This document shows positions 16,975-25,732 of a DNA stretch of 64,000 bases, one piece after another. The number at the start of each line of letters is the position of its first letter. Position 1 is the first letter of the stretch. A program made the translations under genes and the position numbers. Source of the DNA: Nocardia amamiensis (lineage in GTDB: Bacteria > Actinomycetota > Actinomycetes > Mycobacteriales > Mycobacteriaceae); contig NZ_JADLQX010000012.1 in assembly GCF_015477605.1 (NCBI RefSeq), positions 155,606 through 219,605 on the forward strand, read 5' to 3'. Below the pieces are notes generated by a model that saw nothing but the letters and a program-made list of their open reading frames with translations, did no database searches and was not told the origin of the DNA.

Positions 16975-17769
16975 TCACCGGCCGGTGTAGCTGGCCTTGC
17001 CCGGACCCACCTCGAGAAAACTGCGCACGGCCCCCCGGAGATCGTCGGTCGCGAACAGGGCGCCGGACACCTCCGGTGTCGCCGAATCCGCATGTGCCAC
17101 ACCGCCGGAACGCCACGCCTCGATGATCCGCTTGGTTGCCGCGTGCGCCTTCGTCGGGCCGTCGGCCAGCCGGTGGGTCAGCGCCCTCGCCGCCGCGTCG
17201 AGGTCGTCGTGCACCGCGTTCACCACACCCCACTCGGCCATCGTCGCCGCGTCGTAGAGGTCGCCGGTCATCACGAACTCGCGAGCCCGTCCCGACCCGG
17301 CGCGCTCGGCCAGACGCTGCGGGCCGCCCATCGACGGGGTCAGCCCGACCACGGTCTCCACCAACCCGAACTTCGCCTTCGGCGCGGCCAGCAGGATGTC
17401 GCAGGCGAGTGCGATCTCGAAGGCCGCGGTCAGCGTCAGCCCGTGCGCGGCGAACACCACCGGGCACGGCAGCGCCTCCAGCGGATGGATGATCTGCGCG
17501 AACAGCGTCTGCCACAACTCGGCGCCCTGCTCGACGGTCAGGCCGTCGAACACGTGCACGTCCACACCGCCGGACACCACCTTGCCTTCGGCGCGCAGCA
17601 GCAGTGCGCGCGGCGGTCGCGCGGACAGCTCGGCGACGTCGGCGATCACCGCGTCCAGCATCGCCCGATCGAACAGGTTGAGCGGCGGATGGGCGAACGT
17701 GAGGGTCGCCACCTCGGCGCCGGCGTCGGTGCAGTCGCGTTCCAGGCGGGTGGCCTTCGTTTCACTCAT
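16975..17769 (-). CDS. enoyl-CoA hydratase/isomerase family protein (crotonase)
   Basis: 264 aa. The oxyanion-hole segments EGKVVSGGVDV and AHGLTLTAAFEIALACD and the FGLVETVVGLTPSMGG loop define the crotonase fold. The Glu in GLVET matches one of the two hydratase glutamates; the other position is not clearly acidic, so the reaction may be isomerase or another crotonase chemistry. The neighbouring acyl-CoA synthetase on the same strand suggests work on acyl-CoA thioesters. The gene starts at ATG 17769, downstream (in transcription) of a repeat-filled spacer. Confidence 0.85.
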   Translation of the reverse strand: MSETKATRLERDCTDAGAEVATLTFAHPPLNLFDRAMLDAVIADVAELSARPPRALLLRAEGKVVSGGVDVHVFDGLTVEQGAELWQTLFAQIIHPLEALPCPVVFAAHGLTLTAAFEIALACDILLAAPKAKFGLVETVVGLTPSMGGPQRLAERAGSGRAREFVMTGDLYDAATMAEWGVVNAVHDDLDAAARALTHRLADGPTKAHAATKRIIEAWRSGGVAHADSATPEVSGALFATDDLRGAVRSFLEVGPGKASYTGR

Positions 17770-17782
17770 CCGGTCAGCCTAG

Positions 17783-17975
17783 GCGTACCTCCGCCTCCGC
17801 TCCGGCCGTGCGCGGGGCTGAGGACGCACTGCGTCCGACAAGGCCAACGTGCGTACCTCCTGCCTCCGCTCCGGCCCTGCGCGGGGCTGAGGACGCACTG
17901 CGTCGACAAGGCCAACGTGCGTAACTCCTGCCTCCGCCGCGGGCACGCGCTTGCTGAAGACCGACTACGTCCGAC
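17783..17975. repeat. 68-nt tandem repeat with hairpin cores
   Basis: Two near-identical 68-nt units start at 17783 and 17851 (GCGTACCTCC), and a degenerate third starts at 17919. Each contains GCGCGGGGCTGAGGACGC and the 7-bp inverted repeat GGACGCA/TGCGTCC. The unit shares its core with the repeat at 55000. It fills most of the 17770-18012 spacer. Confidence 0.75.
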
Positions 17976-18012
17976 AGCGCCCATCGGCCCTTCGATCTGC
18001 GAAACTGTCCAG

Positions 18013-19038
18013 GTGACCAAGTCGGCTAGCGAAAGCGGTTCCTACGTCGAGCCCGGCGAGTTCAAGAGGGACACGAACTACATCACCACCCGGATCACGG
18101 CCGACGGCCGCGACGGCTATCCGGTCGAGCCGGGGCGCTACCGGCTCGTCGCGGCGCGGGCCTGCCCGTGGGCCAACCGCACCTTGATCGTGCGGCGTCT
18201 GCTCGGCCTCGAGCAGGTGCTCTCGCTCGGCCTGTGCGGTCCCACGCACGACAAGCTCAGCTGGACCTTCGACCTGGATCCCGGCGGCGTCGACCCGGTG
18301 CTCGGCATCCCCCGGCTGCGCGACGCGTACCTGGCACGATTCCCGGACTATCCGCGCGGCATCACGGTGCCCGCCATCGTGGACGTGCCGAGCGGGCAGG
18401 TTGTCACCAACGACTACGCCCAGATCACGGTGGACTTCTCCACCGAGTGGAACGACTATCACCGGCCCGGCGCGCCGCGGCTGTACCCCGAATCGCTGCG
18501 CGCGGAGATCGATGAGGTGAACCTCGCGGTGTTCCGCGACGTCAACAACGGCGTCTACCGGTGCGGGTTCGCCGGCGCGCAGGACGCCTACGACGCCGCC
18601 TACAACCGGCTCTTCAACCGGCTGGATTGGCTGTCGGAACGCCTTGCCGCACAACGCTATCTGGTCGGCGACACGATAACCGAAGCGGACATACGGCTCT
18701 TTACGACACTGGTGCGCTTCGACGCCGTCTATCACGGGCACTTCAAGTGCAACCGGTCCAAACTCACCGAGATGCCGGTGCTGTGGGCGTACGCGCGCGA
18801 TCTGTACCAGACCCCCGGCTTCGGCGACACCATCGACTTCGGGCAGATCAAGGCGCACTACTACTTGGTGCACCGGGACATCAACCCGACCGGAATCGTC
18901 CCGAAGGGTCCCGACCTGGCGAACTGGTTGACCCCGCACGGCAGAGAAGCCCTCGGCGGCAGCCCGTTCGGCGACGGAACCCCGCCGCCCCCGCCACCAT
19001 TGGCCGAACGCGCACCCGCGGTGCAGGGCCCCGCATAA
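18013..19038 (+). CDS. glutathionyl-hydroquinone-reductase-like GST (ECM4/YqjG family)
   Basis: 341 aa. The active-site phrase ACPWANR (Cys about residue 54) is the CPWA motif of xi-class glutathione transferases, which reduce thiol-hydroquinone adducts. The C-terminal alpha domain shows DVNNGVYRCGFAGAQ and TEADIRLFTTLVRFD, both family signatures. Actinobacteria of this group use mycothiol rather than glutathione, so the thiol partner is uncertain. The start is GTG 18013; the open frame extends far upstream through repeats and the antisense of the crotonase gene, which is not coding. A GAAACT box ends 6 nt before the GTG. The tail is Pro-rich. Confidence 0.88.
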   Translation: MTKSASESGSYVEPGEFKRDTNYITTRITADGRDGYPVEPGRYRLVAARACPWANRTLIVRRLLGLEQVLSLGLCGPTHDKLSWTFDLDPGGVDPVLGIPRLRDAYLARFPDYPRGITVPAIVDVPSGQVVTNDYAQITVDFSTEWNDYHRPGAPRLYPESLRAEIDEVNLAVFRDVNNGVYRCGFAGAQDAYDAAYNRLFNRLDWLSERLAAQRYLVGDTITEADIRLFTTLVRFDAVYHGHFKCNRSKLTEMPVLWAYARDLYQTPGFGDTIDFGQIKAHYYLVHRDINPTGIVPKGPDLANWLTPHGREALGGSPFGDGTPPPPPPLAERAPAVQGPA

Positions 19039-19055
19039 CGTTGCCCGGCCGAGTT

Positions 19056-19075
19056 CGAGCGAAGGCGAGGCAGCC
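19056..19075 (+). repeat. single copy of the dispersed GAGCGAAGGC repeat
   Basis: CGAGCGAAGGCGAGGCAGCC lies just after the GST-like gene and matches the core of the repeats at 8861 and 54989. Confidence 0.55.
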
Positions 19076-19177
19076 TGATGGAACCGATCCGCCTGGGTAC
19101 TTCGTTGTCATGACGAGCTGACGGCAACCGGTGCCATACAGTTCAACCCAGGAGACCGGAAGAGGAGGATGCCGCCG

Positions 19178-19909
19178 ATGCTCAAAGGCGCGTTCGAGAA
19201 GACGGTGGTCGAGCTGCTCGATACCGGGTCCCGCCTGCAGGCGCCCGCGGTCGCCAAGTATGTGGACCGGATCCGGCGCTCCCACCCCGACGAAACCCCC
19301 GCACAGATCATCGAGCGGTTGGAGAAGCAATACCTGCTCGCGGTGACCGGCAGCGGTGGCGCGGTGGGCGCGACCGCCGCGCTCCCCGGCGTCGGCACCA
19401 TCGCCGCGGTCGCCGCGGTGAGCGCGGAAACCACCTTCTTCATGGAGGCATCGGCGGTCTTCACCCTCGCGGTGGCCGCGGTGCACGGCATTTCGCCGCA
19501 GGATCAAGAGCAGCGCAGGGCGTTGGTGCTGGCCGTTGTGCTGGGCGAGAGCGGCATGGAGATCGTGCAGAAAACCGTCGGCACCTCCGCGAAGAACTGG
19601 GGCACGGTATTCGCCAACCGGATTCCCGGGCTGTCGAGCATGAATGATTCGCTGCTGAAGCGGTTCATCATCCGGTTCATCACCAAGCGCGCCGCGCTGA
19701 TGGCGGGCAAGGTGCTGCCCGCAGGCATCGGCGCCGTGATCGGCGGCGCGGGCAACCGCGCGCTCGGCAAGGCCACGGTCACCAACGCGCGCAACGCATT
19801 CGGGCCGCCACCGGTCGTCTGGCCGGCCGACCGGTACCTGATCGTCGACGCCGATCCGCTCACCGCGATCGACCCGTCGAAGCCGCAACCTCCGGCCACG
19901 CCACGATGA
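19178..19909 (+). CDS. conserved membrane protein in an ABC-2 operon
   Basis: 243 aa. The start is ATG 19178, because AGGAGG at 19163-19168 gives a 9-nt spacing, whereas the ATG at 19169 would touch it. Two hydrophobic segments (about residues 55-95) are Ala/Gly-rich (VTGSGGAVGATAALPGVG), and a second membrane-like stretch lies near 165-195. The overall pattern resembles EcsC-like or unassigned actinobacterial membrane proteins. The stop overlaps the ABC ATPase start (ATGA), so it is coupled to the transporter. Function unknown. Confidence 0.75.
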   Translation: MLKGAFEKTVVELLDTGSRLQAPAVAKYVDRIRRSHPDETPAQIIERLEKQYLLAVTGSGGAVGATAALPGVGTIAAVAAVSAETTFFMEASAVFTLAVAAVHGISPQDQEQRRALVLAVVLGESGMEIVQKTVGTSAKNWGTVFANRIPGLSSMNDSLLKRFIIRFITKRAALMAGKVLPAGIGAVIGGAGNRALGKATVTNARNAFGPPPVVWPADRYLIVDADPLTAIDPSKPQPPATPR

Positions 19910-20916
19910 GCGTGCGCCGCGCGCCCACCGGAGCGCGCCCGGTCGCGTTCGCGGTCCGGGGATTGACCAAGCGGTACGACCTGGCGACCGCCGTGACGGA
20001 CGTCAGCTTCACCGTGCCCTCCGGCACCACCGCGGCGCTGGTGGGTCCGCGGGGTGCGGGCAAGACCACGATCCTGCGGGCGCTCCTCGGGCTCGTCGCC
20101 CCTAGTTCCGGTACCGCCTCCGTGGTCGGACCGGGCTCGGCGCGACCCGACGCCGGCGCTTCGGCTCGGGTGGTCGGCGGCGTGCTCGCGCCCCGCGGAC
20201 TGCATCCGGCTCGGACAGCGCGACAGCACCTGCTGATCTACGCGGCTGCGGCGGGCCTTCCGGACGCACGGGCGGGCGAGGTGCTCGAGCTCGTAGGACT
20301 GGAAGAGCACACCGCGACCAAGATCGGCAACCTGTCGATCGGGCAGCAGACCAGACTCGCGCTGGCCACCGCGCTGCTCGGCGATCCTCCGCTGCTGGTG
20401 CTCGACGATCCGATGGACGGACTCGACGGCGCCGAACGCGGCTGGCTGCAGGAGTTCCTGCGCAGGCACACCCGCCGCGGCGGCAGCGCCCTGCTGTCCA
20501 GCGAGAGCCTCGCCGCGGTGCTTCCGGGCGCGGACCACCTGATCGTGCTGAACGAGGGCGCGGTGGTGTACCAGGGCAGCCCGGCCCGGCTGCGGCGCGG
20601 ACATCCGGACCGGCTGGTCGTCGCGGCGTCCCCGCCCATCGCGCTGGCGACCGTGCTCGCCGCACAAGGGTTTACCGACGCGGTGATCCGCCCGGATGGC
20701 CGCCTCGCCGTCGCCGAGGCCGACGAGGCGCAGATCCGAGCGGCGGCCACCACGGCCAAAGTGCGGATCGACAGCATCGTCTCCGACCCCATCCACCCCG
20801 ACCGGGTGCTCGCGTCGCTGACCAAACCCACGGCCGCGCCCGCGCCGCACTATCCCGGCCTCGCCGCGCCCGGCACCCAGCAACCGTCGCCGCTGCCCTA
20901 CGGAATCCCACGATGA
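19906..20916 (+). CDS. ABC-2 type transporter ATP-binding protein with altered catalytic motifs
   Basis: 336 aa. Walker A is GPRGAGKTT and the fold is that of ABC-2 exporters (GLTKRY start, C-terminal LDRLVVAAS extension). Several catalytic positions differ from consensus: the signature reads LSIGQ, the Walker B end reads LDDPMDGLD with Asp in place of Glu, and the H-loop site reads SSES with no His. ATP turnover may be slow. The gene overlaps its neighbours on both sides by 4 nt (ATGA), forming one operon with the membrane protein and the permease. Substrate unknown; the arrangement resembles antibiotic-resistance or bacteriocin-export ABC-2 systems. Confidence 0.85.
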   Translation: MSVRRAPTGARPVAFAVRGLTKRYDLATAVTDVSFTVPSGTTAALVGPRGAGKTTILRALLGLVAPSSGTASVVGPGSARPDAGASARVVGGVLAPRGLHPARTARQHLLIYAAAAGLPDARAGEVLELVGLEEHTATKIGNLSIGQQTRLALATALLGDPPLLVLDDPMDGLDGAERGWLQEFLRRHTRRGGSALLSSESLAAVLPGADHLIVLNEGAVVYQGSPARLRRGHPDRLVVAASPPIALATVLAAQGFTDAVIRPDGRLAVAEADEAQIRAAATTAKVRIDSIVSDPIHPDRVLASLTKPTAAPAPHYPGLAAPGTQQPSPLPYGIPR

Positions 20917-21695
20917 TCGCTATCCTCCCCGCGGACTTGGTGCCGACCGTCAACTCCGAGATCCGCAAGGTCGTCACGATGCCGCGCGGCCAGCTGGTCG
21001 CGGGCGCCGTACTCGCGATCGCGCTGATCGCGAGCATCGCCTCGGCGGGCCTGGCCGGGCCGCCGGACCCGCGCGGCGAGCCTGCCACCGGCGCGGCGAC
21101 GATCGGCCTCTATGTCGGTCTCGGCGTGGTCGCGCTCGCGGCCGCCGTCTTCGGCGCGGTGAGCACCGGCGCGGAGTATCGGTACCACACGGTGCCGGTC
21201 AGCGTGCTGTTCACCGCCGACCGCGATCGGCTGGCCGCCGCGAAGTTCCTGGTCATCGGTTGTTGCGCGGTGGCGGCGGCCGCGGCCGTCGAACTGGTCT
21301 CGCTCGGCGGCCTGCTCGCCGCGGGTCGCGACAAGATCGCCATAACCGCGGAGCTGTTCGCCGTGCTCGGCGGCGGCCTGCTCGCCGCGGTGTGCTGGTC
21401 GCTGATCGGCGCGAGCGCGGGCATCCTGGTGCGCTCCTCGTCCAGGGCGGTGGCGCTGCTGCTCGGCTGGATCGGGCTCGCCGAGCCACTGCTGTGGCTG
21501 GTCAGCCGCTTTCTCGGCATCCCGGGCGTGGTGACCCTGCTGCCCGTTTCCGCCACCGTCGGCACCGTAGCCGTCGGCTCCTATCCGGAAAGCGATTTCC
21601 TCGCCCCCACCCCGGCCGCCATCGTGGTGCTGCTGCTGTGGACCATCGGCCTAGGTGCCGCGAGCTGGTGGAGCCTGCGCACCCGCGACCTGTGA
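20913..21695 (+). CDS. ABC-2 type permease
   Basis: 260 aa with six predicted transmembrane helices: residues about 28-46, 62-84, 108-130, 142-168, 176-196 and 232-252. The N-terminal cytoplasmic segment SEIRKVVTMPRGQ is the EIxK-type coupling motif of ABC-2 permeases. It overlaps the ATPase gene by ATGA and is probably the membrane partner of that protein. Substrate unknown. Confidence 0.85.
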   Translation: MIAILPADLVPTVNSEIRKVVTMPRGQLVAGAVLAIALIASIASAGLAGPPDPRGEPATGAATIGLYVGLGVVALAAAVFGAVSTGAEYRYHTVPVSVLFTADRDRLAAAKFLVIGCCAVAAAAAVELVSLGGLLAAGRDKIAITAELFAVLGGGLLAAVCWSLIGASAGILVRSSSRAVALLLGWIGLAEPLLWLVSRFLGIPGVVTLLPVSATVGTVAVGSYPESDFLAPTPAAIVVLLLWTIGLGAASWWSLRTRDL

Positions 21696-21777
21696 CCCCA
21701 CGCCGGGAACAACGGCCTGTCGGTGGGCGTCGGTACCGTCGATGAAGAACGCGGTACGACGAAGGGGGCGAGCTGGC

Positions 21778-24700
21778 GTGGTGGACGGGGGCGGCCAACC
21801 AGGATGGATACGCAGGCTGTGGGCCGAATGCCGGCCGCACCGCGCGGTGCTTGCCGGGATCACGGCGGCGATTCTCGGCGGCGCGGTCATCGAGACGGCC
21901 GGGCCGCTGCTGACCAAAAAGGCCATCGACGCGGCCGGTGTCGGTGATACCGCTGCCATCAGCGCGGTCGCTGGCCTCTTCCTGGTACTGGCCGTCAGCC
22001 GCTCCGCGGCCGGATTCGGGCGGAGGTTGCTGGCCGGACGACTGTCACTGGACGTGCAGCACGCGCTGCGCGTGAATCTCCTCGGTTCACTGCAGCGGTT
22101 GGACGGCATCGGCCAGGACACCCTGCGCACCGGGCAGGTGGTGTCGCGGTCGATCACCGATCTCCAGCTGGTCCAGGGTCTGATGGCGATGGTGCCGCTG
22201 TCGGGTATGGCGCTGCTGGAATTCGTGCTCGCCGCTGTGGTCATGATCTGGCTGTCGCCGCCCCTGGCCGCCGTCGCGCTGCTGGTGGTGCCCGCGATCG
22301 GACTGGTGGTCTACCGAATGCGCCCCCGGCTGCACGCGGCGACCTGGTCCGCGCAGCAGCGCGCCGCCGACCTCGCCCAGCACGTCGAGGAGACGGTCAC
22401 CGGGGTGCGGGTGGTGAAGGGCTTCGGTCAGGAAGCGCGGATGGTCGATCTGCTGGAACGCCACGGCCGCAGACTGTTCGCGGAGCGGATGCGCGCCGCG
22501 AAGATCGACGCCCGCTTCGCGCCGACGGTGGCGACGATTCCACAATTCGGCATGGTCGCGGTCATCGCGCTCGGTGGACTGCTGGCCCTGCACGGCAGCA
22601 TAGGGATCGGCACCTTCGTCGCGTTCGCCGCGTACGTCGCCGTCATGACCGGCACCGCGCGCATCCTGTCGTCGGTGATCGTCATGGCTCAGCTGACCAG
22701 GGCGGCGGCCGAACGGGTGTTCCAGGTGATCGACGCCGCGCCGGTCATCGCCGACCCGGATCGTCCGCTGGAGCTGCCGGACGGGCCGCTCGGCATCGAA
22801 ATCGACGCGCTCACCTTCGGATTCGATCCCGATCAGCCCGTTCTGCGCGAGCTGGACCTGCGCATCCGTCCCGGTGAGACGGTGGCCGTCATAGGCCCGG
22901 CGGGGTCGGGCAAGTCCACGCTCGCCCTGCTGCTCCCCCGGTTCTACGCGCCGGACTCCGGCAATATCCGGCTGTTCGCCGAAGCCGCGCCGCTGCGCGC
23001 CGACCCGGCCGACGCGTCGGCTGCCGGGCAGAGCGGGCCGAGCATCGACCCCGCGGATGCGTTCACCGTCACCGGGAATGGTGCGCACACCGCGACGCTC
23101 ACCGCGGAAACCATCGGTGTCGACATCGCCGACCTGCGCGCCGCCGACCTGCGTGCGGCCATCGGCGTCGTCTTCGACGATCCCTTCCTGTTCTCCGACA
23201 CGATCGCCGCGAATATCGCGCTCGGCCGGCCAGAGGCCACCGACGAGGAGATCAGGCAAGCCGCCGCGCAGGCCGCCGCCGACGAATTCATCGCCGAGCT
23301 TCCGGACGGCTACGACACCGTGGTCGGCGAGCGCGGCCTGACCCTCTCCGGCGGCCAGCGGCAGCGGATCGCGCTGGCGAGAGCACTGCTGGCGCGCCCG
23401 CGCATCCTGGTGCTCGACGACGCCACCTCGGCCGTGGACGCGGTGACCGAGGCGGCGATCTTCGACGCGCTGCCCGACCGCGGCGGCCGGACCACGCTGA
23501 TCCTGGCGCATCGGGAATCGACGCTCGCCCATGCCGATCGCGTGATCAGGCTGCCCGCACCCGCCGGGCACGCCGCCCCGGCGCCGGACATCACCCCGTC
23601 CGGGGCGGGGAACAGACAGGCACCGAGTCGTTCCGAAGGTGGCCGGTTCGCGGGCGCCGCGGCCGACGTGAGCGAGACCCCCGAACTGCGCCGCACCATC
23701 GAGCGCCTGCCACCCGCCATCGAGCAGCCCGGCCTGGACGTAGAGCGTTTCCGCGAGCCCGATCCGCGGTTCGGATTGCGCCGCATGTTGCGCCCCGTGC
23801 GCTGGCTCGTGCTGACGGTGATGGCGCTGCTGGCCGCCGACGCGGCGATCGGCGTCGCGTTCCCGCCGCTGGTGCGCTACGCGATCGATGGTGGCGTGCT
23901 GGGTGATGATGCCGCGGCGCTGGTTCGCGCGACGCTGTTCGGCGCGGTGCTCGCCGCCGCGGGCTGGGCGGTCGGCGCTGCGACCACCGTGCTGACGGCG
24001 CGCACCGGGGAACGGGTGCTGTTCGGCTTGCGGATCCGCAGCTTCGCGCATCTACAGCGGCTCGGACTACTACGAACGCGAACTGTCCGGTCGGATCATG
24101 ACCCGGATGACCACCGACGTCGACGCACTGTCGACGTTTCTGCAGACCGGGGTGGCCACCACCCTGGTCGGCCTGCTGACGCTGGTCGGCATCACGGTCG
24201 CGTTGCTGGTGATCGATGTCTCGCTGGCGCTGGTCGTGCTGGCGACGGTGCCTGCATTGGTGCTGGCGACGGTGCTGTTCCGGCGGGTGTCGTCCGTCGC
24301 GTACACCGTGTCACGAGAACATGTGTCGGCGGTCAACGCCGATTTCCAAGAAAACGTGACGGGGTTGCGCGCGGTGCAGGCGAACCGGAACGAGCCGCGT
24401 GCGGCCCGTCGTTTCGCGGAGTATTCGCAGCGCTACCGCGACAGCCGCTTGCGAGCCCAGCGGGCGATCGCGCTGTACTTCGCGTTCGTCGTCGGATGGG
24501 CCGACGTGGCGCTGGCCGCGGTGGTGTTCTTCGGCGCGCGGGAGGTCGCCTCCGGTTCGACCAGCGCAGGGACGCTGGTCGCGTTCGTGCTGTATCTCCA
24601 ACTGCTGTTCGGACCGATCCTGCAGCTGTCCCAAGTCTTCGACGGCTACCAGCAGGCCAGGGTCGGGCTGCGGCGGATCGGGGATCTGCTGCGCACGCCG

Positions 24701-25609
24701 TCCTCGATCACCGCCGATCCGGCCGATCCCGTGCCGATAGCGCGGGGGTTGCGCGGCGATGTCGCCTTCGACAATGTCCGGTTCCGGTACGCGGGCAGCC
24801 GGGTTCCGGCCCTGGACGGCGTTTCCCTGCGCATCCCGGAGGGTTCCACCCTGGCGCTGGTCGGGCCGACCGGCGCGGGCAAGTCGACCGTCGTCAAGCT
24901 GCTGGCGCGTCTGTACGACCTGTCTCGGGACGAGTCGAACCATTCCGGCGGCGATCCGACGCACGAGAACGGTAACCGCGCCTCTGAACCCGGCTCGATC
25001 CGTGTCGACGACGCCGACGTCCGCGATTACCGCTTGGCCGATTACCGCTCGCGGCTCGGCATCGTTCCGCAGGAAGCTCACCTGTTCACCGGCGATGTGG
25101 CGAGCAACATTGCATTCGGGAAACCATCCGCGACCGCCGAGGAGATCGCAGCGGCGGTCGCTGCGGTGGGCGCGAGCGACATGATCGCCGCCCTCCCGCT
25201 CGGTATGCGCCAGCCGGTCGGCGAACGAGGTCGCGGCCTGTCGTCGGGCCAGCGTCAGCTGATCGCGCTCGCCCGCGCCGAACTGGTCGGTCCGGACTTG
25301 CTGCTGCTCGACGAGGCCACCGCGACGCTGGACCCGGACACCGAGGCATCGGTGCTGGCAGCGAGCCGATCGCTGAGCCGCGACCGGACCACGGTGATCG
25401 TCGCGCACCGGCTGGGCACGGCCGCGCGCGCCGATCGAATCGCCGTGGTCGACCACGGCCGGATCGTGGAATTCGGCCCCCATTCGGAGCTGCTCGCCGC
25501 GGGCGGGCCGTATGCCCGACTGTGGGCAGCGGCCCACGAGTCCGGGGGAATATTCTCGAGTACTGACGAGTCGTCACCTATGAGGTCGGGGGTGTCGGGT
25601 GGTCAGTGA
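21778..25609 (+). pseudogene. fused double ABC exporter (two TM-NBD halves) interrupted by a frameshift at about 24065
   Basis: The reading frame from GTG 21778 (AAGGGGG 9 nt upstream) encodes a full exporter half: six TM helices, Walker A GPAGSGKS, signature LSGGQ, Walker B LVLDDATSAVD. It continues into the second membrane domain to HLQRLGL at about 24066. Homology then resumes in the +1 frame at 24065 (DYYERELSGRIMTRM) and runs to 25609 with Walker A GPTGAGKS, signature LSSGQ and Walker B LLLDEATATLD. A single chain of about 1,275 aa, like M. tuberculosis Rv0194-type multidrug exporters, is expected. The asymmetry (Asp in NBD1 Walker B, Ser in NBD2 signature) marks a heterodimer-like degenerate site. 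Either a real mutation or a sequencing error. Confidence 0.8.
24098..25609 (+). CDS. C-terminal half of the frameshifted ABC exporter
   Basis: If translated independently, the ATG at 24098 (MTRMTTDVDALS) gives 503 aa: the last five TM helices of the second membrane domain and a canonical NBD with LDEATATLD and a His switch (VAHRLG). It lacks the first TM helix and coupling region, which lie in the other frame. No good ribosome-binding site precedes it. The NBD linker holds a 30-residue insertion rich in Asn/Ser/Glu between Walker A and the signature. Confidence 0.55.
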   Translation: MTRMTTDVDALSTFLQTGVATTLVGLLTLVGITVALLVIDVSLALVVLATVPALVLATVLFRRVSSVAYTVSREHVSAVNADFQENVTGLRAVQANRNEPRAARRFAEYSQRYRDSRLRAQRAIALYFAFVVGWADVALAAVVFFGAREVASGSTSAGTLVAFVLYLQLLFGPILQLSQVFDGYQQARVGLRRIGDLLRTPSSITADPADPVPIARGLRGDVAFDNVRFRYAGSRVPALDGVSLRIPEGSTLALVGPTGAGKSTVVKLLARLYDLSRDESNHSGGDPTHENGNRASEPGSIRVDDADVRDYRLADYRSRLGIVPQEAHLFTGDVASNIAFGKPSATAEEIAAAVAAVGASDMIAALPLGMRQPVGERGRGLSSGQRQLIALARAELVGPDLLLLDEATATLDPDTEASVLAASRSLSRDRTTVIVAHRLGTAARADRIAVVDHGRIVEFGPHSELLAAGGPYARLWAAAHESGGIFSSTDESSPMRSGVSGGQ

Positions 25610-25630
25610 ATCCGCCGATTTGCTGCTGGG

Positions 25631-25646
25631 CCTATCCTCAGATAGG
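25631..25646 (+). promoter_or_regulatory. small hairpin/-10 candidate upstream of kgd
   Basis: CCTATC-CTCA-GATAGG is a perfect 6-bp hairpin; it contains TATCCT, a possible -10 box about 95 nt before the kgd start. No clear -35. Confidence 0.3.
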
Positions 25647-25732
25647 GCGCATCGGCGCGCATCCGCTGATCCCCGTGCCGGGCACGTCACAAACGTCGCA
25701 GCGCGAAGAACGAAATGAGGCGAACACCTGCT

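Noticed and set aside
16963..18012. Long plus-strand extension upstream of the GST-like gene
   Set aside because: It is antisense to the crotonase gene and includes the tandem repeats; homology begins only after GTG 18013.
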